Below are positions 10,950-18,521 of a stretch of DNA of 64,000 nucleotides, piece after piece. The notes below the pieces were generated by a model. It was not told where the DNA came from and made no database searches. It saw only the letters and a list, made by a program, of their open reading frames with translations. A program made the position numbers and the translations under genes. The number at the start of each line of letters is the position of its first letter. The stretch's first letter is position 1. This DNA comes from Microthrixaceae bacterium. GTDB lineage: Bacteria; Actinomycetota; Acidimicrobiia; Acidimicrobiales; Microtrichaceae. The stretch lies in the NCBI GenBank assembly GCA_020845705.1, contig JADLFH010000050.1, positions 49,128 to 113,127 on the forward strand. The letters run 5' to 3'.

Positions 10950-11195
10950 ATGACCCCAGACGAGGCGCGCTCGATGATCGCCGAGGCGCTGGCACGTATC
11001 GCCCCGGGCACCGACCTGGATGAGCTCGATCCCGACGAGTCGTTGGCCGAGGAGGCCGATCTCGACTCGATGGATCTGCTGTCGCTGCTCGACGCCCTCC
11101 ACGAACGCACGGGTCTCGAGCTGGCCGAGGCCGACGCTGCACAGCTCCGCACCCTCAACAGCGCCGTCGCCTATCTGGTGGCCGCCTCGGGGTGA
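10950..11195 (+). CDS. Acyl carrier protein (phosphopantetheine-binding)
   Basis: 81 residues, acidic and helical. The phosphopantetheine attachment site is S40 in EEADLDSMDLLSLL, which matches the D-S-[LM] signature of carrier proteins. The start ATG 10950 is 14 bases after the E2 stop and is preceded by GAAAGG. The end overlaps the ATPase start as GTGA. A dedicated carrier protein inside a 2-oxoacid dehydrogenase operon is not standard. It might carry the octanoyl or lipoyl precursor for E2, or accept the acyl group made by the complex or the ligase (both inference). It is unlikely to be the main fatty-acid AcpP because no fab genes are near. Confidence 0.85.
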   Translation: MTPDEARSMIAEALARIAPGTDLDELDPDESLAEEADLDSMDLLSLLDALHERTGLELAEADAAQLRTLNSAVAYLVAASG

Positions 11196-13804
11196 ACGCC
11201 ACCGAGTCACCCCCCGTTCTCGCCGGCCTGACAGCAGGCGAGGCCGCGGGGCGACTGGAGCGTGACGGGCCCAACCGAATTCCCGAACCCCCGCGTCCGG
11301 GCGCGATCCGCCAGATCTTCGCTCAGCTCACCCACTTCTTCGCGCTGCTGCTTTGGGTGGGGGGGATCCTGGCGATCGTCGGTGGGATGGCCGAGTTGGG
11401 CATCGCGATCTTCATCGTCATCGTGGTCAACGCGATCTTCGCCTTCGCCCAACAAAGCCGCGCCGAGCGAGCCGCCGAGAAGCTGCGCGATCTGCTCCCT
11501 CGCAGGGTCACCGCCCGGCGTGACGGGATCGAGGTGGAGATAGACGCTTCCGAGCTCGTCACCGATGACGTGGTGCTGCTTGCGGACGGCGATCGCGTCT
11601 CAGCGGATCTGGACCTGATTGCAGCGGCGGGTCTCGAGGTCGACTCGTCGCTGCTGAGCGGCGAGAGCGTGCCGGAGCAGGTCGCGGTTGGCGACCGCCT
11701 GCACGCCGGAACGTTCGTGACCCAAGGGCGGGGCGAGGCGATCGTCGCGGCCACCGGCTCCCACACGCGTCTGGCGGAGATCGCTTCGCTCACCCAGGGC
11801 GAACGGCACCGCAAGACGCCTCTGGCAATCGAGTTGGACCGGGTGGTCCGCATCGTGGCGCTCATCGCTGTGGTGGTCGGGACCGCCTTCTTCGGTGTGT
11901 CGCTGCTCGTGGGGACACCCGCCGGCGACGGGTTCCTCTTCGCGATCGGGGTCACCGTCGCGCTCGTTCCCGAGGGACTGCTCCCCACCGTCACGCTGTC
12001 CCTGGCGATGGGCGCCCAGCGGATGGCGGCCCGCAACGGTCTGGTGCGGCGCCTCGAGTCGGTGGAGACGCTCGGATCGGCAACGGTGATCTGCACCGAC
12101 AAGACCGGCACCCTGACCCGCAACGAGATGACCATCACACGGGTATGGGTGGACGGACGGATGATCGAACTGGGCGGCGCGGGCTACGACCCCACCCGGC
12201 AACTCGACCTGTCGGACACCGACATGGAGGCCGTTTCGGACCTCGCTCGAGCGGCGTGGTGGACATCGGTGGGATGGGCCGAGTGTGTGGAGGGCCGTTG
12301 GGTCGCCCACGGCGATCCGATGGAGGTTGCCATCGACGTCTTGGCTCGCCGCTGCGGTGCCGAACCCCTTCTGCGGGAGCGGGCAGTGGTGGAGTTGCAC
12401 CCCTTCGATCCGCATCGTCGCCGCGCGAGTGCCCTTGTCGAGCTTGGTGGGGAGACGGGTCTGGCGGTCAAGGGGGCACCTGAGGCCGTCGTCGTTCGTT
12501 GCAGCGGGGCTGCCGGCAGTGTGAACGACGCGGTCGCGGCGATGGCAAGCGGCGGACTCCGTGTGCTCGCCGTCGCGTCACGAGTGCTCGAGGCTGACGA
12601 ATCGTTGTCGACCACCGACCCCGACGCGGCCGAGAACGGCCTGACGCTGGTGGGGCTGTTGGGCTTTCGGGATCCTCCCCGCGAAGGGACCGCCCAGGCC
12701 ATCGCCAGGTGTCGTGATGCCGGCATCTCGCTCATGATGCTGACGGGTGACCACCCCCTCACCGCTGCGGCGATCGGCACGGAGATCGGGTTGCACAGGC
12801 GGTTCGACCCCGTGGTCGACGGGATGAACCTTCCCGCAGAGGACGATGCGCTGGGTCGGCTGGTCGACCACGACGGCACGGTCATCAGCCGGATCGCGCC
12901 CGAGGACAAGCTCCGGGTCGCCACCGTCCTCCAGGCGCGGGGACATGTGGTCGCAATGACCGGCGACGGGGTCAACGACGGACCGGCGCTGCACGCGGCC
13001 GACATCGGAGTCGCCATGGGGCGCGGCGGTACCGACGTGGCCCGAGCCGCGGCCGACCTGGTGTTGTTGGACGACGAGTTCTCGACGATCGTCTCCGCTG
13101 TCGACCAGGGTCGGGCCACCTTCGCGGACATCCGCCGATTCCTCACCTACCACCTCTCCGACAACGTGGCCGAGCTGACCCCGTTCGTGTTGTGGGCCAT
13201 CACCGGTGGACGCTTCCCACTCGCCATCGGCGTGTTGCAGGTTCTGTGCCTCGACATCGGCACCGATCTCCTGCCGGCGCTGGCGCTGGGTGCCGAGCCA
13301 TCCCATCCGCAGGGCCCACATCCCCAACGCGGCAAGGCCACCCTGCGACGGCACCTTTTCGACAGAACCGTGATGAGGCGGGCATTCGGGGTCCTGGGGC
13401 CGGTCGAGGCGGCGGTCGAGATCGCGGCGTTCGTGACCTCGATGTGGTTCAGCGGCTGGCGACCCGGCGACACCTTTCCTACGGGTTCCGCCTTGGCGAC
13501 GGCCTCGGGTGCGGCGTTCAGCGCGGTTGTGCTGGGCCAGTGCGCCAACGCCTTCGCGTGTCGCTCCACGATCCTGCGGCCGGGTCGGCTCGGCTGGTTC
13601 CGCAACCGCCTCCTGGTCGGAGCGGTGCTAAGTGAAGTGGTTGCCCTCTGTGGCTTCCTGTTCATCGGTCCGCTGGCGCGCACCCTCGGTCACCGGCCCC
13701 CCTCCGCGGCCGGGTTTCTCGTCGCCGCGATGGCGGTTCCCGCTGTCCTTGTGGCTGACGCAATCGACAAGGCGATCAGACGGCGGCGTCCGCTGGGCCA
13801 GTAG
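11192..13804 (+). CDS. P2-type cation-transporting ATPase
   Basis: 870 residues from GTG 11192. N-terminal cation-ATPase domain; M1-M2 near residues 45-85; actuator domain with SGES in place of the usual TGES; M4 with the VALVPEGLLPTVTLSLAMG ion-site segment; phosphorylation aspartate D303 in DKTGTLT; nucleotide domain with KGAPEAV; hinge TGDGVND at about residue 590; and a six-helix C-terminal domain from about residue 645. The PEGL type of M4 motif puts it among Ca2+/Na+/K+ pumps (P2), not heavy-metal pumps. It exports or exchanges a cation at the cell membrane. The translational coupling to an acyl carrier protein gene is odd, and its role in the dehydrogenase operon is unclear. Confidence 0.88.
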   Translation: MNATESPPVLAGLTAGEAAGRLERDGPNRIPEPPRPGAIRQIFAQLTHFFALLLWVGGILAIVGGMAELGIAIFIVIVVNAIFAFAQQSRAERAAEKLRDLLPRRVTARRDGIEVEIDASELVTDDVVLLADGDRVSADLDLIAAAGLEVDSSLLSGESVPEQVAVGDRLHAGTFVTQGRGEAIVAATGSHTRLAEIASLTQGERHRKTPLAIELDRVVRIVALIAVVVGTAFFGVSLLVGTPAGDGFLFAIGVTVALVPEGLLPTVTLSLAMGAQRMAARNGLVRRLESVETLGSATVICTDKTGTLTRNEMTITRVWVDGRMIELGGAGYDPTRQLDLSDTDMEAVSDLARAAWWTSVGWAECVEGRWVAHGDPMEVAIDVLARRCGAEPLLRERAVVELHPFDPHRRRASALVELGGETGLAVKGAPEAVVVRCSGAAGSVNDAVAAMASGGLRVLAVASRVLEADESLSTTDPDAAENGLTLVGLLGFRDPPREGTAQAIARCRDAGISLMMLTGDHPLTAAAIGTEIGLHRRFDPVVDGMNLPAEDDALGRLVDHDGTVISRIAPEDKLRVATVLQARGHVVAMTGDGVNDGPALHAADIGVAMGRGGTDVARAAADLVLLDDEFSTIVSAVDQGRATFADIRRFLTYHLSDNVAELTPFVLWAITGGRFPLAIGVLQVLCLDIGTDLLPALALGAEPSHPQGPHPQRGKATLRRHLFDRTVMRRAFGVLGPVEAAVEIAAFVTSMWFSGWRPGDTFPTGSALATASGAAFSAVVLGQCANAFACRSTILRPGRLGWFRNRLLVGAVLSEVVALCGFLFIGPLARTLGHRPPSAAGFLVAAMAVPAVLVADAIDKAIRRRRPLGQ

Positions 13805-13880
13805 GCGTGAAATCCGGCTCGTGCTCTACCATCACGCCCGCTCTGGACAGGGGGTCCGAGACGACCGCGAGGTGCTGCAC

Positions 13881-14336
13881 ATGGCTGAGGACAGTGGGGG
13901 AGCTAGCGGGATGCTCGAAGCTCCCCTCGTCATCGAGTACCCGTTCAACCGGACCACCGGCCCGGTGATCGGAGCCTTTCTGACGGGACTTCGAGAGCAG
14001 AGGGTGCTCGGTATCCGTGGGGTCGACGGGCGGGTGGTTTGCCCCCCGGTGGAGTACGACCCCCAGACCTCCGAGCCGCTCACCGAGATGGTCGAGGTGG
14101 GTGCCGAAGGGACCGTGACGAGTTGGTCCCGTGTCACCACTCCCCGTGACGGCCAGCCGCTCGGCGGCGCTCACACCCTTGCTCTCATCCGCCTGGACGG
14201 TGCCGACACGTCGATGTTGCACGTCGTCGACGGAGAGGTGGTCACCGGTGATCGAGTACGGATCCGATGGGCCGATGAGCGCGAAGGGCTCATCACCGAC
14301 ATCGCCGCGTTCGAGCCGGTCGAAGGAGGCGTGTGA
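13881..14336 (+). CDS. DUF35 OB-fold protein, first copy
   Basis: 151 residues from ATG 13881; GTG 13872 is a possible earlier start. The arrangement is that of DUF35 proteins: a short helical N-terminus (GPVIGAFLTGLREQRVLG), a region where a zinc ribbon would normally sit, and an OB-fold from about residue 65 onward (GTVTSWSRV ... VRIRW). The four zinc-ribbon cysteines are not present; only one Cys (VVCPP) remains. DUF35 proteins such as ChsH2 pair with thiolase-like enzymes and help bind the acyl-CoA. It is followed without a gap by a second DUF35 gene and two thiolase-like genes, which supports a four-subunit module. Confidence 0.75.
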   Translation: MAEDSGGASGMLEAPLVIEYPFNRTTGPVIGAFLTGLREQRVLGIRGVDGRVVCPPVEYDPQTSEPLTEMVEVGAEGTVTSWSRVTTPRDGQPLGGAHTLALIRLDGADTSMLHVVDGEVVTGDRVRIRWADEREGLITDIAAFEPVEGGV

Positions 14337-14917
14337 TGCCCCCCGCCGACAACGACCGGCAGGTCACGCCGTTTCCCGCCGGTCTGTGGGAACAACCCCA
14401 ACCCGTCGTGCCGGCGGCAGTAGCCGAGGTCGCCGAGCCGGTGCAGCGGATCCGGGTTCCGGCTTCGATGCTGTACCGCTACACGCCGGGGGCCGCCCCC
14501 AGCAGATTCCTGCGGGGTCTGCGTGACAAGAGGATCCTGGGGGAGAAGGACCCTGTCAACGGCGACGTGTACGTCCCGCCGCGTGGGATGTCGCCGGTGG
14601 TGGGGCTGCCCACCACCGAACAGGTCGAGTTGCCCGACCGCGGGACGCTGGCGGCCTTCTGCATCGTTCATATCGGCTTCGGCGTGAACGCTCCGCCGAC
14701 GCCTTTCGTCAGTGCCCTGGTGCTCATCGACGGAGCTGCCGTCTCGGTCTACGGCACGCTGTTGGATATCCCGATCGAAGAGGTCCGCATCGGCATGCGC
14801 GTGCAGGCGGTGTGGGCGCCGGATGAAGAGCTCACCACGAGCTTCGAGAACATCCGGTACTGGAAGCCCCTCGACGAACCGGATGTAGCGCCCGAACTGC
14901 TGAAGGGACACATGTGA
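14336..14917 (+). CDS. DUF35 OB-fold protein, second copy
   Basis: 193 residues from ATG 14336, which shares one base with the previous stop (TGATG) and has AAGGAGG upstream; GTG 14333 is an alternative. After a Pro-rich N-terminal tail of about 40 residues it repeats the DUF35 plan: APSRFLRGLRDKRILGEKDP aligns with the same segment of the preceding protein, then an OB-fold. It too lacks zinc-binding cysteines. The two copies are probably paralogues that form a heteromeric acyl-CoA-binding unit with the downstream thiolase-like pair (inference). The next gene starts with the same one-base TGATG overlap. Confidence 0.75.
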   Translation: MPPADNDRQVTPFPAGLWEQPQPVVPAAVAEVAEPVQRIRVPASMLYRYTPGAAPSRFLRGLRDKRILGEKDPVNGDVYVPPRGMSPVVGLPTTEQVELPDRGTLAAFCIVHIGFGVNAPPTPFVSALVLIDGAAVSVYGTLLDIPIEEVRIGMRVQAVWAPDEELTTSFENIRYWKPLDEPDVAPELLKGHM

Positions 14918-15987
14918 TGGCTCCGCAGCGTGACGTGGCGATAGTTGCCTTCGCCCAAACGGATCATCGTCGAGCGGTACCGGAGCGCAACGAGGTCGAG
15001 TTGATCCAGCCGGTGATCCGCCAGGCGCTCGATCAGGTGGGCGCGACCATCGCGGACATCGGCTTCACCTGCTCGGGCAGTTCCGACTACCTGGCCGGCC
15101 AGGCATTCAGCTTCGTTATGACCCTCGATGCGGTGGGCGCCTTCCCACCCATCCAGGAGTCCCATGTGGAGATGGACGGGGCTTGGGCGCTGTATGAGGC
15201 CTGGCTGAAGATCCAGGCCGGCCACGCGGACACGGCGCTGGTCTACGGATACTCGAAGGCTTCACCGGGCGATCTGCCACGGGTATTGAGTCGCCAGCTC
15301 GACCCCTACTACTACGGTCCGCTGTGGCCTGACTCGGTGGCGTTGGCGGGCTTGCAGGCTCGGGCGATGATCGACGCCGGGCTCATCGACGAGGCCGAGA
15401 TGGCCGCCATAGCGCATCGAAGCCGCGAGGCGGCCCGTGGCAACCCCCACGCTCAGCTCCGGGGCTCGGACCCCCTCGACGAATTGCTCGCCGCCCCCTA
15501 CCTGTCGGACCCGCTGCGTCGCCATGACTGCCCGCCGATCACCGACGGGGGCGCCGCGGTGGTGTTGGCGGCCGGTGACCGGGCGCGGGAGTGGTCCAAG
15601 CGCCCCGCGTGGATCCGCGGAATCGACCACCGAATCGACAGCCACAACCTCGGGGCCCGTGACCTCACGGTGTCGCCCTCCGCATCCCTCGCGGCGGCAA
15701 AGGCCGGTGTGTCGGAAGGCAAGGTCGACGTGGCCGAGTTGCATGCTCCGTTCACCCATCAGGAAAAGATCCTCGCCACGGCGTTGGGCCTCGGCGACTC
15801 GACGGTGCTCAACCCCTCGGGGGGTGCGTTGGCGGCCAACCCGATGATGGCCGCAGGCCTGATTCGTCTCGGTGAGGTGTTCCGTCGTATCGAGGACGGC
15901 GAGGCAGACCGTGGAGTCGCGCACGCGACGAGCGGCCACCTCCTCCAGCAGAACTTCGTCGCCGTGCTCGAAGGAGACCCACGATGA
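14917..15987 (+). CDS. Thiolase-like / lipid-transfer (SCP-x, Ltp-type) protein A
   Basis: 356 residues with a thiolase fold: VAIVAFAQTDHRR at the N-terminus, QALDQVGATIADI, a middle ITDGGAAVVLAAG segment, and the NPSGGALAANPMMAAGLIRLGE motif near the C-terminus. At the position of the nucleophilic cysteine of ordinary thiolases (residues about 87-95) there is VEMDGAWAL with no Cys, so classical thiolysis by this subunit is unlikely. Such proteins resemble actinobacterial Ltp-type enzymes that work with DUF35 partners, either as retro-aldolases or as non-catalytic halves. It overlaps the next gene as ATGA. Which acyl-CoA it acts on is unknown. Confidence 0.75.
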   Translation: MAPQRDVAIVAFAQTDHRRAVPERNEVELIQPVIRQALDQVGATIADIGFTCSGSSDYLAGQAFSFVMTLDAVGAFPPIQESHVEMDGAWALYEAWLKIQAGHADTALVYGYSKASPGDLPRVLSRQLDPYYYGPLWPDSVALAGLQARAMIDAGLIDEAEMAAIAHRSREAARGNPHAQLRGSDPLDELLAAPYLSDPLRRHDCPPITDGGAAVVLAAGDRAREWSKRPAWIRGIDHRIDSHNLGARDLTVSPSASLAAAKAGVSEGKVDVAELHAPFTHQEKILATALGLGDSTVLNPSGGALAANPMMAAGLIRLGEVFRRIEDGEADRGVAHATSGHLLQQNFVAVLEGDPR

Positions 15988-17156
15988 GCGGAAACCGTGT
16001 TGCGGTCATCGGTGTCGGCCAGACGAAGTACGCCGCGGTGCGTGGCGACGTGTCGCTGGCAGGCCTGTTGCGTGAAGCGGTCTATCGGGCGCTTGCCGAT
16101 GCGCACCTGGGCATGGACGACATCGACGCCATAGTCGTCGGCAAGGCACCCGACTTCTTCGAGGGCGTGATGATGCCCGAGGGCTACCTCGCAGAGGCGC
16201 TGGGTGCAGTGGGCAAGCCGCTGTTCCGGGTGCACACGGCGGGTTCGGTGGGAGGCTCGACGGCAATCGTGGCCGCCGGCCACATCCAGTCGGGGGTGCA
16301 CGAGCGGGTGCTGACCGTTGGGTGGGAGATGCAGTCCTGCTCGGAGGCCATGTGGGCCCTGTCGTTCCCACTACCGTTCCAACAGCAGTTGGTCGCGGGT
16401 GCCGGCGGCTACTTCGCTCCCTTCATCCGCGAGTACATGCGTCGTTCGGGGGCGCCGGACGACATCGGCATTCTCGTGGCGTTGAAGGACCGGCTGAACG
16501 CCCTGAAGAACCCCTACGCGCACCTTCACGAGCCCGACGTCACCTACGACTCCGTGAAGGACTCGTTCATGTTGTGGGAGCCGATCCGCTACTCCGAGAC
16601 CTGTCCCAGTTCCGACGGCGCCATCGCTTTGGTGCTGGGAGGCGAAGCGGCAGCTGAGGCGTCCGCGGCCAGCACCGGTGTGTCGCCTGCGTGGATCCAC
16701 GGCACGTCGATGCGCTCGGAGCCGGCCATGGCTTCGGGTCGCGATCAGGTCAGCCCACAGGCGAGCCAGGACTGCGCGGCGGACGTGTTCGCTCAAGCAG
16801 GCATCACCGATCCGCGCCGCCAGATCGACGTGGTGGAGATGTACGTGCCGTTCTCGTGGTACGAGCCGATGTGGCTCGAGAGCCTGGGCTTCGCCGAGGT
16901 GGGCCATGGCTGGAAGCTCACCGAGGACGGCGCAACGCAGATGAGCGGCGACCTGCCGGTGAACTGCTCGGGCGGCGTGTTGTCGACCAACCCCATCGGA
17001 GCGTCGGGGATGATCCGCTTCGGCGAAGCCGCCATGCAGGTTCGCGGCCAGGCCGGCGACCATCAGATCGAGGGTGCGCGCCTCGCTCTCGGCCACGCCT
17101 ACGGCGGTGCCGCGCAGTTCTTCGCCATGTGGGTGGTGGGGTCCGACAAGCCCTGA
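15984..17156 (+). CDS. Thiolase-like / lipid-transfer protein B
   Basis: 390 residues. The N-terminus VAVIGVGQTKYAAVRGDVSL and the C-terminal VNCSGGVLSTNPIGASG and LGHAYGGAAQFFAMWV motifs are those of SCP-x/Ltp thiolase-like proteins. The usual nucleophile site (CASG) reads HTAGSVGGST, again without cysteine at the expected place. A Cys is present in the later NCSGG motif, corresponding to the second thiolase Cys. With protein A and the two DUF35 proteins it probably forms one complex acting on an acyl-CoA, as in cholesterol side-chain degradation clusters where DUF35 and ltp genes adjoin. It is the last gene of the operon; a hairpin follows. Confidence 0.78.
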   Translation: MSGNRVAVIGVGQTKYAAVRGDVSLAGLLREAVYRALADAHLGMDDIDAIVVGKAPDFFEGVMMPEGYLAEALGAVGKPLFRVHTAGSVGGSTAIVAAGHIQSGVHERVLTVGWEMQSCSEAMWALSFPLPFQQQLVAGAGGYFAPFIREYMRRSGAPDDIGILVALKDRLNALKNPYAHLHEPDVTYDSVKDSFMLWEPIRYSETCPSSDGAIALVLGGEAAAEASAASTGVSPAWIHGTSMRSEPAMASGRDQVSPQASQDCAADVFAQAGITDPRRQIDVVEMYVPFSWYEPMWLESLGFAEVGHGWKLTEDGATQMSGDLPVNCSGGVLSTNPIGASGMIRFGEAAMQVRGQAGDHQIEGARLALGHAYGGAAQFFAMWVVGSDKP

Positions 17157-17164
17157 CAGCGGAC

Positions 17165-17188
17165 GCGGATCGCGAAATCCGCCGTTTT
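17165..17188 (+). terminator. Hairpin terminator after the DUF35/thiolase operon
   Basis: GCGGAT and ATCCGC form a 6-bp stem around a 6-base loop, followed by a short CCGTTTT tract. It lies 9 bases after the thiolase B stop and before the HU gene. The stem is modest and the T-tract short, so efficiency is uncertain. Confidence 0.45.
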
Positions 17189-17244
17189 GCACCGCTCATG
17201 AATGAAGATGTTCGGGCAATCGTGAGTACGTGAGGAGAGTTGTC

Positions 17245-17544
17245 ATGAACCGACGTGAGCTGGTTGACGCGATCGCGTCACACACCGAGATGGACAAGAA
17301 GACCGTTGATGCCGTCCTTCACGGCTTCACCGACGTGGTGTTGGCGACGGTCGCCGGCGGCGACCCGGTGGCCATCACCGGGTTCGCGAAGTTCTCCAAG
17401 CGCGAATCCGCAGCACGGACCGGCCGCAACCCTGCGACCGGCGAGACGATTCAGATCGCGGCGAAGACCACCGCGAAGATCACCCCGCTCAAGGGGTTCA
17501 AGGACGTGGTGTTGGGCGCCGCGCCTCCACCCAAGCTTGGCTGA
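17245..17544 (+). CDS. HU-family DNA-binding protein
   Basis: 99 residues from ATG 17245, with GAGGAGAG 6 bases upstream; the open frame runs a little further 5' but lacks a site there. It is a full bacterial HU fold: two N-terminal helices (MNRRELVDAIASHTEMDKKT), the FAKFSKRESAARTGRNPATG beta-arm with the RxGRNP DNA-intercalating tip, and a C-terminal helix. It lacks the long Lys/Ala-rich tail of mycobacterial HupB and ends in a short PPPKLG. It is a nucleoid-associated protein that bends DNA. It is flanked by a probable terminator upstream and a ferredoxin gene downstream. Confidence 0.93.
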   Translation: MNRRELVDAIASHTEMDKKTVDAVLHGFTDVVLATVAGGDPVAITGFAKFSKRESAARTGRNPATGETIQIAAKTTAKITPLKGFKDVVLGAAPPPKLG

Positions 17545-17633
17545 TCACCCGGTTTGGGGTTGGTTGGGCATGGGCAGGGGGATGTGGTGATCTAGGTTCT
17601 GCGTCACCGCGGACCACTGAGAGGGGTACCCCG

Positions 17634-17825
17634 ATGAAGGTTGTCGTCGACTACGACCTGTGCGAGTCCAACGCCGTGTGCATGTCGGTCGTGCCGGAGG
17701 TGTTCGAGGTGCGTGACGACGACCTCCTCTATCTGCTGGATGAACACCCACCCGAGGAGCTTCGCGGCCGGATCGAAGATGCGGTGCGGCGCTGTCCCAA
17801 ACAGGCGCTGAGCATCGAGGACTGA
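17634..17825 (+). CDS. [3Fe-4S] ferredoxin
   Basis: 63 residues. Cysteines at C10, C16 and near C54 (RRCPKQAL) follow the C-x5-C ... C-P spacing of single-cluster 3Fe-4S ferredoxins, where the second position of a 4Fe motif is not cysteine. The protein is acidic, as expected for an electron donor. In actinobacteria such ferredoxins usually serve cytochromes P450, but no P450 gene is in the window. The start ATG 17634 is preceded by GAGAGGGG. It may share a transcript with the YhhN gene that starts about 50 bases downstream. Confidence 0.88.
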   Translation: MKVVVDYDLCESNAVCMSVVPEVFEVRDDDLLYLLDEHPPEELRGRIEDAVRRCPKQALSIED

Positions 17826-17873
17826 CCCCTCCCCCGCACCCCGTGGGACCGAACCGCTGAAGTCGGAGTCGGC

Positions 17874-18521
17874 ATGACCCCCACCGCAACCTTCCTGCTG
17901 GCGACCACCGTGGTGGTTGCAGTCTGGGATTGGGTGGCGGTCGGGTTGGCCCGGCGGGGCGTCGAGTACGTCTTCAAGCCACTGACGATGGTGGTCTTGA
18001 TCGGCACTGCTGTCGTGCTCGAACCGCGGTCGGCGTCCACGCGTTCGTGGTTCGTCGTCGCCCTTGTGTTCTCCCTCTTCGGCGATGTGTTCCTGATGCT
18101 TGCCGATCAGAAGCGGTGGTTCGTGCCGGGCTTGGTCTCCTTTCTCGTGGGCCACTTGGCCTACATGGCGGGCCTGGTGGTGGAGGGCCTCGACGGCGTC
18201 GCCGTCGGGGTCGGTGCCGGGTTGATGATCGTCGCCGCCACGACGATCGCCCCCCGCCTTCTGCGAGGCGTGCGAGGCACCGATGAGCGCCTCGTGGCGC
18301 CCGTGATCGTCTACGTGAGTGCAATCTCCGCGATGGTGGTGTGCGCGGTCGGCTCGACGAACGCGATGGGCGCCGTCGGTGCGCTGCTCTTCTACCTGTC
18401 GGACCTGACGATCGGGTGGACCCGCTTCGTCAAGGCCATCCCGGCGTCGCGGCTGGTCATCATCGTCACCTATCACGTAGCGCAGCTGCTGCTGGTGGGC
18501 TCCCTCGTGGTCAGCTCCTGA
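17874..18521 (+). CDS. YhhN/TMEM86-family membrane protein (lysoplasmalogenase-like)
   Basis: 215 residues, almost entirely hydrophobic, with about seven to eight membrane helices. The family motifs FGDVFLML (residues about 68-75) and the C-terminal SDLTIGWTRFVK are present; the acidic residues in these motifs are the catalytic candidates in the YhhN/TMEM86 family. Some members hydrolyse the vinyl-ether bond of lysoplasmalogens; others have no proven activity. The start ATG 17874 follows GTCGGAGTCGGC. The 3' end overlaps the convergent aminopeptidase gene by 11 bases. Role in this organism: membrane lipid turnover (inference). Confidence 0.85.
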   Translation: MTPTATFLLATTVVVAVWDWVAVGLARRGVEYVFKPLTMVVLIGTAVVLEPRSASTRSWFVVALVFSLFGDVFLMLADQKRWFVPGLVSFLVGHLAYMAGLVVEGLDGVAVGVGAGLMIVAATTIAPRLLRGVRGTDERLVAPVIVYVSAISAMVVCAVGSTNAMGAVGALLFYLSDLTIGWTRFVKAIPASRLVIIVTYHVAQLLLVGSLVVSS

